Assembly (NCBI RefSeq): GCF_012910715.1
Contig: NZ_JABBHF010000002.1
Span: 5,001 to 69,000 of the forward strand
Length of the DNA: 64,000 nt
Direction of reading: 5' to 3'
DNA from: Flavivirga algicola
Lineage (GTDB): Bacteria; Bacteroidota; Bacteroidia; Flavobacteriales; Flavobacteriaceae
In this document: positions 33,640 through 42,626 of the stretch, one piece after another
Numbering within the stretch: position 1 is the first letter of the stretch
How the letters are laid out: each line of letters opens with the position of its first letter
Program-made: the position numbers and the translations under genes
Notes under the pieces: generated by a model
Told to the model about the DNA's origin: nothing
Databases searched by the model: none
Seen by the model: the letters and a program-made list of their open reading frames with translations, nothing else

Positions 33640-34737
33640 ATGTATGATTATTTAATTGTTGGCGCTGGATTATTTGGCTGTGTATTTGCCCATGAGGCAA
33701 CTAAAGCAGGAAAAAAATGTCTTGTTATTGACAAAAGAGCACATGTTGGTGGCAACGTGTATTGTGAAAATGTTGACGGTATCCATGTACATAAATACGG
33801 CGCTCATATATTTCATACTAATGATAAGGATATTTGGGATTATGTAAATCAATTTACAGAGTTTAATAATTATGTGAATTCACCTATTTCAATATCTAAG
33901 GGAAAACTCTATAATTTACCCTTTAATATGAATACTTTTTATCAGTTATGGGGTACAAAAACACCTGAAGAGGCTAAAACAATTATAGAAAATCAAATTA
34001 AAGAATTTGGTTGTAAAAACCCCGAAAATTTAGAAGAACAGGCCTTATCTTTAATTGGGAAAGATGTTTATGAAGCCCTCATTAAAGAATATACCGAAAA
34101 GCAATGGGGCAAAAAAGCTACCGAGCTTCCTGCTTTTATTATCAAGCGCTTACCTGTTCGATATACTTTTAATAATAATTATTTTAATGACAAATACCAG
34201 GGTATTCCCATTGGAGGCTATAACAAAATAATTGACGGCCTGTTAAAAGGTATCGATATAAAAACCAATGTCGATTTTTTTAAAGATAAAGATGCGCTGA
34301 GTGGTCTTGCTAAAAAAATAGTATTTACCGGAAAAATAGACGAATTCTATAATTATAAATATGGAAATCTGGAGTATCGTTCATTACGATTTGAAAATAC
34401 GAAACTGAACACGGAAAATTTTCAAGGAAATGCCGTTGTAAATTATAACGATTCTAATGTTCCTTATACACGAATTATAGAACACAAACATTTTGAGTTT
34501 GGCAAGCAAAAGCATACCGTTATAACCAAAGAGTTCCCAGAGCAATGGACCTCTGAAAAAGAAGCCTATTACCCTATTAATAATGATGAGAACCAAAAAA
34601 AGTACCAAGCATACAAGGCACTTTCTTTACAAGAGGTTCATGTTATATTTGGAGGGAGACTTGCAGAATATAAATATTATGATATGCACCAAATAATAGC
34701 TTCTGCGCTACAAAAGGCAAAAAAAGAACTTAATTAA
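33640..34737 (+). CDS. glf: UDP-galactopyranose mutase
   Basis: 365 aa from the ATG at 33640 (MYDYLIVGAGLFGCVFAHEA, FAD dinucleotide fold). Further family hallmarks: VGGNVYCENVDGIHVHKYGAHIF (in parts), EKQWGKKATELPAFIIKRLP, NNYFNDKYQGIPIGGYNKI, and RIIEHKHFEF near the end. Interconverts UDP-galactopyranose and UDP-galactofuranose. The upstream TTG start at 33613 is rejected because of the promoter. Confidence 0.96.
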   Translation: MYDYLIVGAGLFGCVFAHEATKAGKKCLVIDKRAHVGGNVYCENVDGIHVHKYGAHIFHTNDKDIWDYVNQFTEFNNYVNSPISISKGKLYNLPFNMNTFYQLWGTKTPEEAKTIIENQIKEFGCKNPENLEEQALSLIGKDVYEALIKEYTEKQWGKKATELPAFIIKRLPVRYTFNNNYFNDKYQGIPIGGYNKIIDGLLKGIDIKTNVDFFKDKDALSGLAKKIVFTGKIDEFYNYKYGNLEYRSLRFENTKLNTENFQGNAVVNYNDSNVPYTRIIEHKHFEFGKQKHTVITKEFPEQWTSEKEAYYPINNDENQKKYQAYKALSLQEVHVIFGGRLAEYKYYDMHQIIASALQKAKKELN

Positions 34738-34768
34738 CTTATTTTTCAAACTATTTTCAAAATATCAA

Positions 34769-35524
34769 ATGATTAAATTATCTGGAGTCATAATTACCTT
34801 TAATGAAGAAGAACATTTAGAAAAATGTTTAAAGTCTTTAGTAGATGTTGTAGATGAAATTGTTGTTGTAGACTCCTTTTCTTCCGATAGAACTCCCGAA
34901 ATATGTGCTGCTTATCATGTTCGATTCATTCAAAATAAATTTGAGGGTTATATTGAGCAAAAAAATTATGCATTATCTCATGCCAAATACGATTATATCT
35001 TATCACTGGATGGTGACGAGGCCTTATCTGATACGCTTAAAAAGTCTATTTTAAAAACAAAAAAAAACTGGAGCTTCGATGGCTATTATTGTAATCGATT
35101 GAATAATTACTGTGGACAATGGATTAAGCACTCTGATTGGTATCCTGACAAAAAACTAAGATTGTTTAAAAAAGGAAATGGTGAATGGAAGGGTATAAAC
35201 CCTCATGACAGATATACCCTTAAAAAAGGTTTGAAAGCAGGAAAACTTAAAGGCGATTTATTACACTGGATTTATAGGGATTATCATGAACATAATCAAA
35301 AGGTTGAGAACTTTTCTAGTATTGCGGCTCAAGCATATTTTGATTTAGGCAAGAAATCTTCTATTTGGAAAATAGTTTTTAACCCAAGTTGGGCTTTTTT
35401 TAAAGCTTACTTTTTAAGATTGGGTTTTTTAGATGGTTTAAATGGCTTTATCATTTGTGTACAGACTTTTAACGTTACTTTTTTAAAGTATATTAAACTT
35501 TATAGACTCCATAAAAACAAATAG
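34769..35524 (+). CDS. glycosyltransferase family 2, WaaE/KdtX-like
   Basis: 251 aa. SGVIITFNEEEHLEKCLKSL, VVVDSFSSDRTPEIC and YILSLDGDEALSD (GT-A fold, DGD in place of DxD) with the typical W-x3-NPHDRY (EWKGINPHDRYTL) of LPS inner-core glucosyltransferases such as WaaE. Follows glf by 31 nt in the same direction, likely co-transcribed. Confidence 0.85.
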   Translation: MIKLSGVIITFNEEEHLEKCLKSLVDVVDEIVVVDSFSSDRTPEICAAYHVRFIQNKFEGYIEQKNYALSHAKYDYILSLDGDEALSDTLKKSILKTKKNWSFDGYYCNRLNNYCGQWIKHSDWYPDKKLRLFKKGNGEWKGINPHDRYTLKKGLKAGKLKGDLLHWIYRDYHEHNQKVENFSSIAAQAYFDLGKKSSIWKIVFNPSWAFFKAYFLRLGFLDGLNGFIICVQTFNVTFLKYIKLYRLHKNK

Positions 35525-35574
35525 GTATTCTTATTTTCTAATTATATTTATTATGAAAATAATTTGATTATGTA

Positions 35575-36432
35575 CTATAATAAATCAAAAAACTTCATTT
35601 CTCTGAAAACCCTATTATCATCTCTCTCTACTAAATACTTATCAATACCGTTTTCACACCATGACAGTTTATTTTTTAAAGTACTCTCTTGAATGTTGTT
35701 GTTAACACTTAAATTTTCCTTTGATTTTTCTTTGTGCCAAATATGGTAAACGATGGCTTTATACTTTAGTCGTTTACCTTGTACACCATTATTTAACATT
35801 CTTATTATAAACTCGGAATCCTCTCTCCCCCAACCTGTCATATCCTCATTATAACCATTCACCTTTAAAAAATCTACTTTCCAATACGACAAATTACAAC
35901 CTCGCAGTTTTCCAGATAATTTATTATTTCTTTTATATAGCATGCTTCCTAAAAGAGGCAAATGTATATTTCTATTACGCTTTTTTATTCCCTTGGCCAA
36001 ATAAGAAAATGTGATGATTTTCTTTTTGAAGAGGTGATTTAAATATGGTTCTTGAAGATTGACTCTAGACCCAAATAAGTAAGTTCCTTTTTCAATTGAA
36101 TTTAAATGATCCCTCACAAAGTTTTTATGAATAATACAATCACCATCTAACTGAATTATATAATCTGAATCTGTTTTAGAAATTGCCAAGTTTAATATTG
36201 CAGATCTTCTAAACCCTTTATCGTTATGCCATATATGTTTTAATGGTACCGGGAAACTATTTTGAAAGCTTTCAATTAATTGTCTGGTTTCATTTGTAGA
36301 CCCATCATCTGCAATTATAACTTCTGTAGGAAGTTCCGCTTGATTTTTAACACTTTCTAAAACCAACTCTAAAGCTTCTGGCCAATTATAAGTTGTTATA
36401 ATTAAAGTTGATTCAATACAATCTTTTTTCAA
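35575..36432 (-). CDS. glycosyltransferase family 2 (paralogue 1)
   Basis: 285 aa. N-terminal GT-A domain STLIITTYNWPEALELVLES, EVIIADDGSTNETR and YIIQLDGDCIIHKNFVRDHL, then the galactosyltransferase-C-type part GWGREDSEFIIRMLNNGVQG with a His-x-W end (YHIWHKEKS). Highly similar, about 60% by eye, to the gene at 41805-42611. Sugar unknown. Its upstream region carries direct repeat A. Confidence 0.86.
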   Translation of the reverse strand: MKKDCIESTLIITTYNWPEALELVLESVKNQAELPTEVIIADDGSTNETRQLIESFQNSFPVPLKHIWHNDKGFRRSAILNLAISKTDSDYIIQLDGDCIIHKNFVRDHLNSIEKGTYLFGSRVNLQEPYLNHLFKKKIITFSYLAKGIKKRNRNIHLPLLGSMLYKRNNKLSGKLRGCNLSYWKVDFLKVNGYNEDMTGWGREDSEFIIRMLNNGVQGKRLKYKAIVYHIWHKEKSKENLSVNNNIQESTLKNKLSWCENGIDKYLVERDDNRVFREMKFFDLL

Positions 36433-36449
36433 TTTTTTATAGTTTAGTT

Positions 36450-36508
36450 ATTAAAACAAATAGCTTTTAAGTAACTAAACAGTTATCTCTAAAAATACCC
36501 TAAAAAAA
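36450..36508. repeat. direct repeat A flanking the five-gene block
   Basis: About 60 bp. It starts TTATTAAAACAAATAGC and ends CAGTTATCTCTAAAAATACC-CTA plus an A-run; it matches repeat B (40923-40987) with about three substitutions and two one-base indels. Same orientation; the two copies enclose exactly the genes from 36566 to 40921. Confidence 0.75.
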
Positions 36509-36565
36509 ACTGAATGTTTTTTGGTTTTAAATTATTCGAAGAATTTTGGCTATAAACAATAAATA

Positions 36566-37984
36566 TCAATGCTTCTTTTTTTCCAAAAGAAGTATCCTTT
36601 TTTGCTTGACTCCATCCATTACAGTAAACTCTTTTTTAGTTATATAAGAATCAAATATTGCTGGCTTAAAAAACTTTGGTTCTATTAAAATACAATCTCC
36701 TTCCGAAATTTCAGTACATATTTTGTTCAATGTTAACTCAATTGGGAATTTATAGCCTAAAACACCGTAATTTGGTGAATTATACTTGCTCAAAAAATAG
36801 TAGGCTGGAGACATCCCATGTAAATAAACATTTTTATTGGCAACATTAGATTCCAAAACCGGTACATTAGCCAATTGTTCATTATAATGTTCTTTTTTCT
36901 CTAAGAATTTATTTTTCAATTTAAGTGAAGCTCCAACTAAAAATATGATGCTAAAAAAAAAGATTATTATAGAATTTTTTTCTAAAAAGCTTTTATAAAA
37001 TATGACTATTGTAATTATTATATAAGGTATTATCAATTGAAAATAATGGGAATAGTAAGCAAAATATAACGTACAAAATGCTCCAATTAAAAGTAATAGA
37101 ACAAACTTACTACTTTGACTTATTGATTTTGTTTTTACACCAAAAAACAAAAATACTATCAATATAAAAAAAGGAAAGTCTATAATAAATTGTCCAACTT
37201 TTTTAAATGCTCCAATTACAGAATAATCGATACCTGTTACTATTTCAGTCCCTTTAATAGCTGAAACTCCAAAAAGCCTTAGTAGAAAAAACTTTATAGC
37301 AACGTTTTCGTATACATAAAAATAGCTCATTAAAATTAATATTGGAACAAAAAAGCCTAGCACAAAAAAAGACAAACTTGAAGTAAACAATCGAATGTTT
37401 TTTGCTTCTCTATATAACCAAAATACTAAGGCTGGCATAATAAAAAGTCCATATTGTTTGGCATAAAATGCTAAAAAAGCAAACACCCCTGCCAAGAACA
37501 GAGTACTCTTTTTTAACTTCCATGTTAACACTAGCCAAATAGTCATTAACTGGAATAACAAAACATAGGGTTCTAATAAAATATGGAACCCTTCAAAAAC
37601 AAAATTTGCAGTAATTAATAAAACAGTAAAAAAAAGGCAAATTTTATTATCACTATTAAAGTATTTCAGTATCTGAAAAAACAATGCTCCTATGAAAGGA
37701 AATACCATAAAATAATAGGTAAATAAAAATATCAATCCAACTTCATCATTAAAATAAAATGGTATGGAAAATATATACATTACCAATGGGGAATAACTAC
37801 AATTTAATTCTTTAAAAAAAGACAGTCCATGTGCTAAATCATAAGCTATTTTTAAATAATACCCTGTATCATTAGAAATCGATGGGTACAAATAGACTAT
37901 TAAAAAATAACTTCCTATTATCACTATAAAAAAATATAGCAAAGCATAGTAAATGGCATTGTTATTAAATACTTCAACTTTCAT
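36566..37984 (-). CDS. multi-pass membrane protein, GT-C-like glycosyltransferase
   Basis: About 472 aa from the Met at 37984. Ten or more membrane helices and a first loop with SNDTGYYLKIAYDLAHGLSF, where the Asp-x-Gly-Tyr-Tyr resembles the catalytic acidic motif of GT-C enzymes (PMT/ArnT class) that use polyprenyl-phosphate sugars. A soluble C-terminal part follows (about 375-472). It overlaps the methyltransferase gene by about 11 nt. Likely partner of the GtrB-like enzyme at 38724. I cannot name the sugar. Confidence 0.7.
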   Translation of the reverse strand: MKVEVFNNNAIYYALLYFFIVIIGSYFLIVYLYPSISNDTGYYLKIAYDLAHGLSFFKELNCSYSPLVMYIFSIPFYFNDEVGLIFLFTYYFMVFPFIGALFFQILKYFNSDNKICLFFTVLLITANFVFEGFHILLEPYVLLFQLMTIWLVLTWKLKKSTLFLAGVFAFLAFYAKQYGLFIMPALVFWLYREAKNIRLFTSSLSFFVLGFFVPILILMSYFYVYENVAIKFFLLRLFGVSAIKGTEIVTGIDYSVIGAFKKVGQFIIDFPFFILIVFLFFGVKTKSISQSSKFVLLLLIGAFCTLYFAYYSHYFQLIIPYIIITIVIFYKSFLEKNSIIIFFFSIIFLVGASLKLKNKFLEKKEHYNEQLANVPVLESNVANKNVYLHGMSPAYYFLSKYNSPNYGVLGYKFPIELTLNKICTEISEGDCILIEPKFFKPAIFDSYITKKEFTVMDGVKQKRILLLEKKKH

Positions 37985-38717
37985 TATTACATTTTTTAGC
38001 AACTATAAACAACGAACTTCCAAATGGGATACCTCCAATTTTTAATATGAAGCTATTTTCAATTTTTCCTAAAAGCCAGAACATCGTGTTCATCCATTTT
38101 GGAGGTTCTTGCACATCTGATTGAATATTTTTAGATGGGAAAACTTCATACACTAATTTTTGCACAACAATAATTAAAAATAAAAGAGGCATTCGGTACG
38201 TTGCTTTTTCTATACAAAATCCAATAGTCTCCAGTTTCTTTACAAATGCTTTTTTCCTATAACGCCGTTTAGTATGTACAATAATATCATGGTCTCTTTT
38301 TAAAATATTAAAAGCAGCTAAATTTAAAATTAAAGTCCCTCCGTTAGATAATGCACCATAAAATTTCTGAAGTACTGCATAGTCATCTGTTATTGCGGAA
38401 TGGTACAACACATCAATTGAAGTTATTATGTCATAGCTTTCTGTTGGAATCCAATTATTCAAATCGCACTTAGTTATACGTTTCAAGCCTCTTTTTTCAG
38501 AAAATGCTACCGCTTCTTCAGAATAATCAATACCAGATACAGTTCCAAAATCATCTAACAACTCCATTAACCTTCCAGTGCCACAACCTGCATCAAAAAT
38601 AGACAGGTTCATGTCTTTTTTCTTTTTTACTACATCAATAATTAAACTATGTAATGTTTTATACCACCAGAAATTATTTTCTTGATGATACATATTTTTA
38701 TACTCGTTTTTCTCCAT
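37974..38717 (-). CDS. class I SAM-dependent methyltransferase
   Basis: 247 aa. SAM-binding motif IFDAGCGTGRLMELLDDFG (about 41-59), then VSGIDYSEEAVAF, and SYDIITSIDVLYH. The C-terminal hydrophobic stretch PLLFLIIVVQKLV suggests membrane association. Probably modifies a sugar or lipid carrier intermediate of the block. Follows the GtrB-like gene by six nt. Confidence 0.85.
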   Translation of the reverse strand: MEKNEYKNMYHQENNFWWYKTLHSLIIDVVKKKKDMNLSIFDAGCGTGRLMELLDDFGTVSGIDYSEEAVAFSEKRGLKRITKCDLNNWIPTESYDIITSIDVLYHSAITDDYAVLQKFYGALSNGGTLILNLAAFNILKRDHDIIVHTKRRYRKKAFVKKLETIGFCIEKATYRMPLLFLIIVVQKLVYEVFPSKNIQSDVQEPPKWMNTMFWLLGKIENSFILKIGGIPFGSSLFIVAKKCNNES

Positions 38718-38723
38718 TCAATG

Positions 38724-39665
38724 CTAAATTGTATATAATTTCCTTATCGAATATTGAGGCTTCTTATTTTGAGACATAAACATTCTGCCTAGATACTCCC
38801 CTACCATTCCTAAGGCCATCAATTGAATGCCTGAAAAAACAGAAACCAAAACAATTAAAGCTGTATAACCAATAGGCAAATGAGGATTAAATAATTTCTC
38901 GATAACGGCAAATAAACCATACCCAAAGCCAAACAATGAAAAAACAAACCCTACGATCATTGAAAAGCGCAACGGTAAAATGGAGAAGTTAGTAAACATA
39001 TTCATCCAAAGGGACACCAGCTTTTTTAATGTATAATTTGATGCTCCATTTATTCTTTTGTCATGCCTTACTTCAAGTTTTCCTATGCTATTAGTCGTTC
39101 TTAAAATCAACCCGTCTATGTAAGGAAAAGGCAGATCGTATTTAATAATTTCTTTAACTAAAAATTTATTCATAATCTTAAAACTGGACAAATAAAGATC
39201 TTTGGGTTTTTTAAGCAAAATAGTTGCCACTTTATCATTAAATCGGCTTCCTAAGTTTCTGAAAAAAGAATGCTCTTTCTTATCATAATAAGTATAAATA
39301 ACATCATGTTTACTCACTATTGCAAACTCTATTAGTTTGACAACCTCCATTACTGGGTTTTGAAAGTCATCATCCATAATAACCGTAAAATTACCTGTAA
39401 CTTGATTTAACCCAGCCATAACAGCATTATGCTCTCCTACGTTTTTTGAAAGACTTAAAAACTTAACGATACTTTTATGTTTTTCAAAAATAGAGAGACA
39501 AACAGCCTCTGAATTATCAGGCGAACAGTCATTAACCAATACAATTTCTAAACTATATGATATTGATAATCTATCAATAAGATCCGTAACTAAATTTGCA
39601 ATAGAATTTTCTCCATTATAAACAGGAATAACTATAGATATGGCTTCTTTATAACTCATATTCAT
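38724..39665 (-). CDS. GtrB/ArnC-like polyprenyl-phosphate glycosyltransferase
   Basis: 313 aa. GT2 domain (ISIVIPVYNGENSIANLVTD, LVNDCSPDNSE, NVGEHNAVMAGLNQ, VIMDDDFQNP) and two C-terminal membrane helices (about 230-285), the DPM1/GtrB pattern, ending GMVGEYLGRMF. It moves a sugar from a nucleotide onto undecaprenyl phosphate on the cytoplasmic side. Overlaps the truncated aminotransferase by 17 nt. Confidence 0.88.
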   Translation of the reverse strand: MNMSYKEAISIVIPVYNGENSIANLVTDLIDRLSISYSLEIVLVNDCSPDNSEAVCLSIFEKHKSIVKFLSLSKNVGEHNAVMAGLNQVTGNFTVIMDDDFQNPVMEVVKLIEFAIVSKHDVIYTYYDKKEHSFFRNLGSRFNDKVATILLKKPKDLYLSSFKIMNKFLVKEIIKYDLPFPYIDGLILRTTNSIGKLEVRHDKRINGASNYTLKKLVSLWMNMFTNFSILPLRFSMIVGFVFSLFGFGYGLFAVIEKLFNPHLPIGYTALIVLVSVFSGIQLMALGMVGEYLGRMFMSQNKKPQYSIRKLYTI

Positions 39666-39939
39666 TTATTATTGTAACAATTTTTTGAAGATCTTTCTCT
39701 GATAATTCTGGATATATGGGTAAACTTAAAATATTGCTCGTAAATATTTCGGACGCTGCTAATTTTTCATCTTTTTGATATAAAAAAGCTTTTTGCTTAT
39801 GAATAAGAATAGGATAGTGTATTAATGCCACTACACCATTATTATTCAAATAAGTCGAAAAACGAGCTCTATCTAAGGCCTTATCTAAACCTGGTTTAAG
39901 ATCCTGATAGTGTAATTTAAAATTATTGAAAGGAATCAT
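39649..39939 (-). pseudogene. sugar aminotransferase (DegT/DnrJ/EryC1) with internal deletion
   Basis: 96 aa, still in frame. Residues 1-25 (MIPFNNFKLHYQDLKPGLDK) match the N-terminus of DegT-type PLP enzymes, and residues about 36-96 (GVVALIHYPILIHKQKAFLY then LSLPIYPELSEKDLQKIV) match their extreme C-terminus. The roughly 270 residues in between, including the PLP-binding lysine region, are missing. The junction is around STYLNNNG. It has a start, no internal stop and one base spacing to the epimerase gene, so deletion is recent or tolerated. Loss of an amino sugar is implied. Confidence 0.8.
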
Positions 39940-39940
39940 A

Positions 39941-40921
39941 TTAAATATAACTTGCTATGTTTTGTTTATAATAAATTAAAGTCTCACTAATACCCTCTCT
40001 AAAAGAGGTTTTTGGATACCATCCCAAATCCTGATTAATCTTATTAAAATTGGCATAAAAATCTCCTATATCAATACTTTTTCTGTCTTCGGGAAACGGA
40101 ATAACATTGTAGGTGCCCTTTTTATTTTCTTCAATTAATAAGGATGCCGTTTCTTTAAGCGTTATAGGATCTGGAGATCCTAAATTATATATGTTCCCAT
40201 TGGTCTTATTGGACAGTGCTGTTAAAATAAAGGCATCCACAACATCATCAACATAATTGTAATCTCTAACTTGTGAGCCATCCCCAAAAATTAGAAAAGG
40301 CTTTTCTTCTATAATATTTCTAATCCAAATTCCTAAAAAAGTTTGTCTGGCATCCTTTATTCTTAATCTAGGACCATATGTGTTTGTTAATCGTAAAACG
40401 CAGGTTTTTATTCCGTAAATACTATTATAAAGTAAATGATAATTTTCCCCAGACATTTTATTTATGCCATTAACATCCACAGGAATTATTGGATGGTTTT
40501 CATCTACGGGTAAGTACTGGGGTTTGCCATATAATTGGCGCGTACTTGCAAAAACAATTTTAATGTTTGGGTTATTCTTTCTACAAGCTTCTAAAATGGA
40601 TAATTGGGACTTGGCATTTATTTCTAAATCCTGAAATGGGTTGGTCATGGAATCAATATGACTTGTTTGTCCCGCCAAATTGAACAAAAAATCTTGATCC
40701 TTAATTAAATGTTTTATCGAAAACTCATCCCTAACATCAGAATAATTAATTTTGATTCTGTCTTTTATGGACTCTATGTTTTTTAAATTCCCTCCATATT
40801 CTGGAATTACACTATCAATAATTGTAATATTAGCTCCTAATTCTACAAGTTTAATTGCTAAATTAGAACCAATAAACCCCAATCCTCCAGTAATTAGGAC
40901 GTTCTTATTTTTAAATTTCAT
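39941..40921 (-). CDS. NAD-dependent nucleotide-sugar epimerase/dehydratase
   Basis: 326 aa short-chain dehydrogenase. NAD-binding NVLITGGLGFIGSNLAIKLV, LAGQTSHIDSM, catalytic Ser-Thr region with Y-x3-K not in the usual form (NGINKMSGENYHLLYNSIYG: Tyr and Lys order altered), and RLTNTYGPR. Closest in style to UDP-glucose 4-epimerase or GDP-mannose 4,6-dehydratase relatives. First gene of the block, directly after repeat B. Confidence 0.82.
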   Translation of the reverse strand: MKFKNKNVLITGGLGFIGSNLAIKLVELGANITIIDSVIPEYGGNLKNIESIKDRIKINYSDVRDEFSIKHLIKDQDFLFNLAGQTSHIDSMTNPFQDLEINAKSQLSILEACRKNNPNIKIVFASTRQLYGKPQYLPVDENHPIIPVDVNGINKMSGENYHLLYNSIYGIKTCVLRLTNTYGPRLRIKDARQTFLGIWIRNIIEEKPFLIFGDGSQVRDYNYVDDVVDAFILTALSNKTNGNIYNLGSPDPITLKETASLLIEENKKGTYNVIPFPEDRKSIDIGDFYANFNKINQDLGWYPKTSFREGISETLIYYKQNIASYI

Positions 40922-40922
40922 T

Positions 40923-40987
40923 TATTAAAATAAATCGCTGTTTAAGTAACTTAAACAGTTATCTATAAAAATACCCTAAAAAAAAAT
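40923..40987. repeat. direct repeat B flanking the five-gene block
   Basis: About 62 bp matching repeat A (36450-36508): TTATTAAAATAAATCGCTG, then TAACTTAAACAGTTATCT and ATAAAAATACCCTA with A-run. It ends against the start codon of the epimerase gene on the minus strand; the copy at A lies upstream of a GT2 start codon. It may be a shared leader or the scar of insertion. Confidence 0.75.
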
Positions 40988-41050
40988 CGATTTTTTTTAA
41001 AATTGGAGATATCTAAAAAGAACTTTTCTACTATAAAAACCAACCTAACA

Positions 41051-41815
41051 CTATCTTTTCCAAAACTTTAACCTCTTTTTAAGACGTCTTTTTCGATGAT
41101 ACTTATTTTGAAAGGCTTCAGTTTCTTTCCACATCAAATTGAATATTCTATTATAATCTTCTCCTGTAGATTTTGCATATTCGTCACTCATAACTTCTAT
41201 CATAGATTTATGAATCGTTAACTTGGAAAAGTTTTTAATTCTCGTTTCAAAATCAAGTAGTTTAAATTCCATTCGGTTTAAATCAACCAAAAAGAAATCA
41301 TAACCAACATCCGTTTTTTTTATGAGTGTATTTCCTGGAGAATGGTCTAAAAAATGAATGCCTTTTTCATGTAAATCGAAAGTGAACCTAGTAAAAGCCC
41401 TGAGTATATTTTCATGATCAGGATAGTTAAAGTCGGTTGTTAATTCCCTATAAGTTAAATCGCAATCCAAATGCTCACTTATATAATAACTTTTCTTAAA
41501 CAAGAAAAGCGTTTTGTATTCATAATAAGCTATGGGTTGTGGAGTTCCAATATGCAGCTCTTTGAGTTTATTAGCATATTTATAAGAACGTTGTGCCTTA
41601 CTTTTTCTAAAAAAACGATAGGCAATTTGATTTACTATATTGGGGATTCTAAAAGACTTTACATTAACAGTCTTACCCTTTAGTTGAAATAATTTTAAAG
41701 AATTTCTTTCCTGATTACCAAAGTCTTCGCCTTTTGTGTCAAAATTATCAATAATGTCATCAAAAAAAGCACTGTTAGCTTTAAAGCCCTTATGTATTTC
41801 CTTATTACGCTTCAC
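41051..41815 (-). CDS. lipopolysaccharide kinase InaA/Kdo kinase-like protein
   Basis: 254 aa eukaryotic-like kinase fold. The catalytic loop HFLDHSPGNTLI (His-x-x-Asp-x4-Asn) and YDFFLVDLNRME (metal-binding Asp) are clear; KSKAQRSYKYANKLKELHIG holds the N-terminal lobe. Family members phosphorylate Kdo or heptose of the LPS inner core. Overlaps the GT2 gene at 41805 by 11 nt, so coupled. Confidence 0.84.
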   Translation of the reverse strand: MKRNKEIHKGFKANSAFFDDIIDNFDTKGEDFGNQERNSLKLFQLKGKTVNVKSFRIPNIVNQIAYRFFRKSKAQRSYKYANKLKELHIGTPQPIAYYEYKTLFLFKKSYYISEHLDCDLTYRELTTDFNYPDHENILRAFTRFTFDLHEKGIHFLDHSPGNTLIKKTDVGYDFFLVDLNRMEFKLLDFETRIKNFSKLTIHKSMIEVMSDEYAKSTGEDYNRIFNLMWKETEAFQNKYHRKRRLKKRLKFWKR

Positions 41816-42611
41816 TTAAATATTTATCAATACCGTTTTTACACCAAACAACTTTATTATCGATTGTTGTTTTTTCAATATCGTTGTTGATCTCTAATCT
41901 ATCTTTTGATTTTTCATTATGAAAAATATGAAATACAATACCACAATATCTTAATCGCCTTCCTTTTAACCCGTAGTTATGAAAACGATAAGCCAATTCT
42001 GAATCTTCTCTACCCCAGCCTCTAAAATCTTCATTATAACCATTAACAGCTAAAAAGTCACTTTTAAAATATGATGTGTTACAGCCTCTAAATTTTTTTG
42101 AAAATACATTTCTAATTTTATACAGATTGGTTAATACAGGAATATGTATAGCCCGAGTTCTCTTTTTTATTCCTTTTGAAAAAGCGTGAAGTTTCACTTG
42201 TTTCTTAGAAAACAAATCCTTTAAGTAAAACGCTTGTATGTTAACCCTACTTCCAAATAAATAATGGCCTTTTTTAATAAACCTTAAATGGTCTTTAACA
42301 AACGAAGGATGCAATATACAATCACCATCAGACTGAATGATATACTCACCCTGAGCCTTTGCAATAGCCTTATTTAAAATCATAGATTTATTAAAACCAT
42401 GATCCTCATGCCATACATGAATTAAAGGAACAGGAAAATTATTCTGAAACCTTTGTATTAAATCTCGCGTGTCTTTTTTAGACCCATCATCAGCAATAAT
42501 CACTTCATTTGGAAGTGTTATTTGATTTTTAATACTCATTAAAACCAATTCTAAAGCATCAGACCAATTATAGGTAGATATTATTAAAGTTGATTTTATA
42601 TGGTATCCCAT
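41805..42611 (-). CDS. glycosyltransferase family 2 (paralogue 2)
   Basis: 268 aa. STLIISTYNWSDALELVLMS, EVIIADDGSKKDTR, YIIQSDGDCILHPSFVKDHL and GWGREDSELAYRFHNYGLKG correspond to the same stretches of the protein at 35575-36432. Upstream of the kinase. The two copies sit on either side of the cassette and probably arose by duplication. Confidence 0.86.
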   Translation of the reverse strand: MGYHIKSTLIISTYNWSDALELVLMSIKNQITLPNEVIIADDGSKKDTRDLIQRFQNNFPVPLIHVWHEDHGFNKSMILNKAIAKAQGEYIIQSDGDCILHPSFVKDHLRFIKKGHYLFGSRVNIQAFYLKDLFSKKQVKLHAFSKGIKKRTRAIHIPVLTNLYKIRNVFSKKFRGCNTSYFKSDFLAVNGYNEDFRGWGREDSELAYRFHNYGLKGRRLRYCGIVFHIFHNEKSKDRLEINNDIEKTTIDNKVVWCKNGIDKYLSEA

Positions 42612-42626
42612 TTTAATGTTGCTTTT

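Noticed and set aside
36566-40921. Prophage-borne serotype-conversion cassette
   Set aside because: Although the gene types resemble gtr cassettes, no integrase, phage structural gene or tRNA attachment site is present; only direct repeats support mobility.
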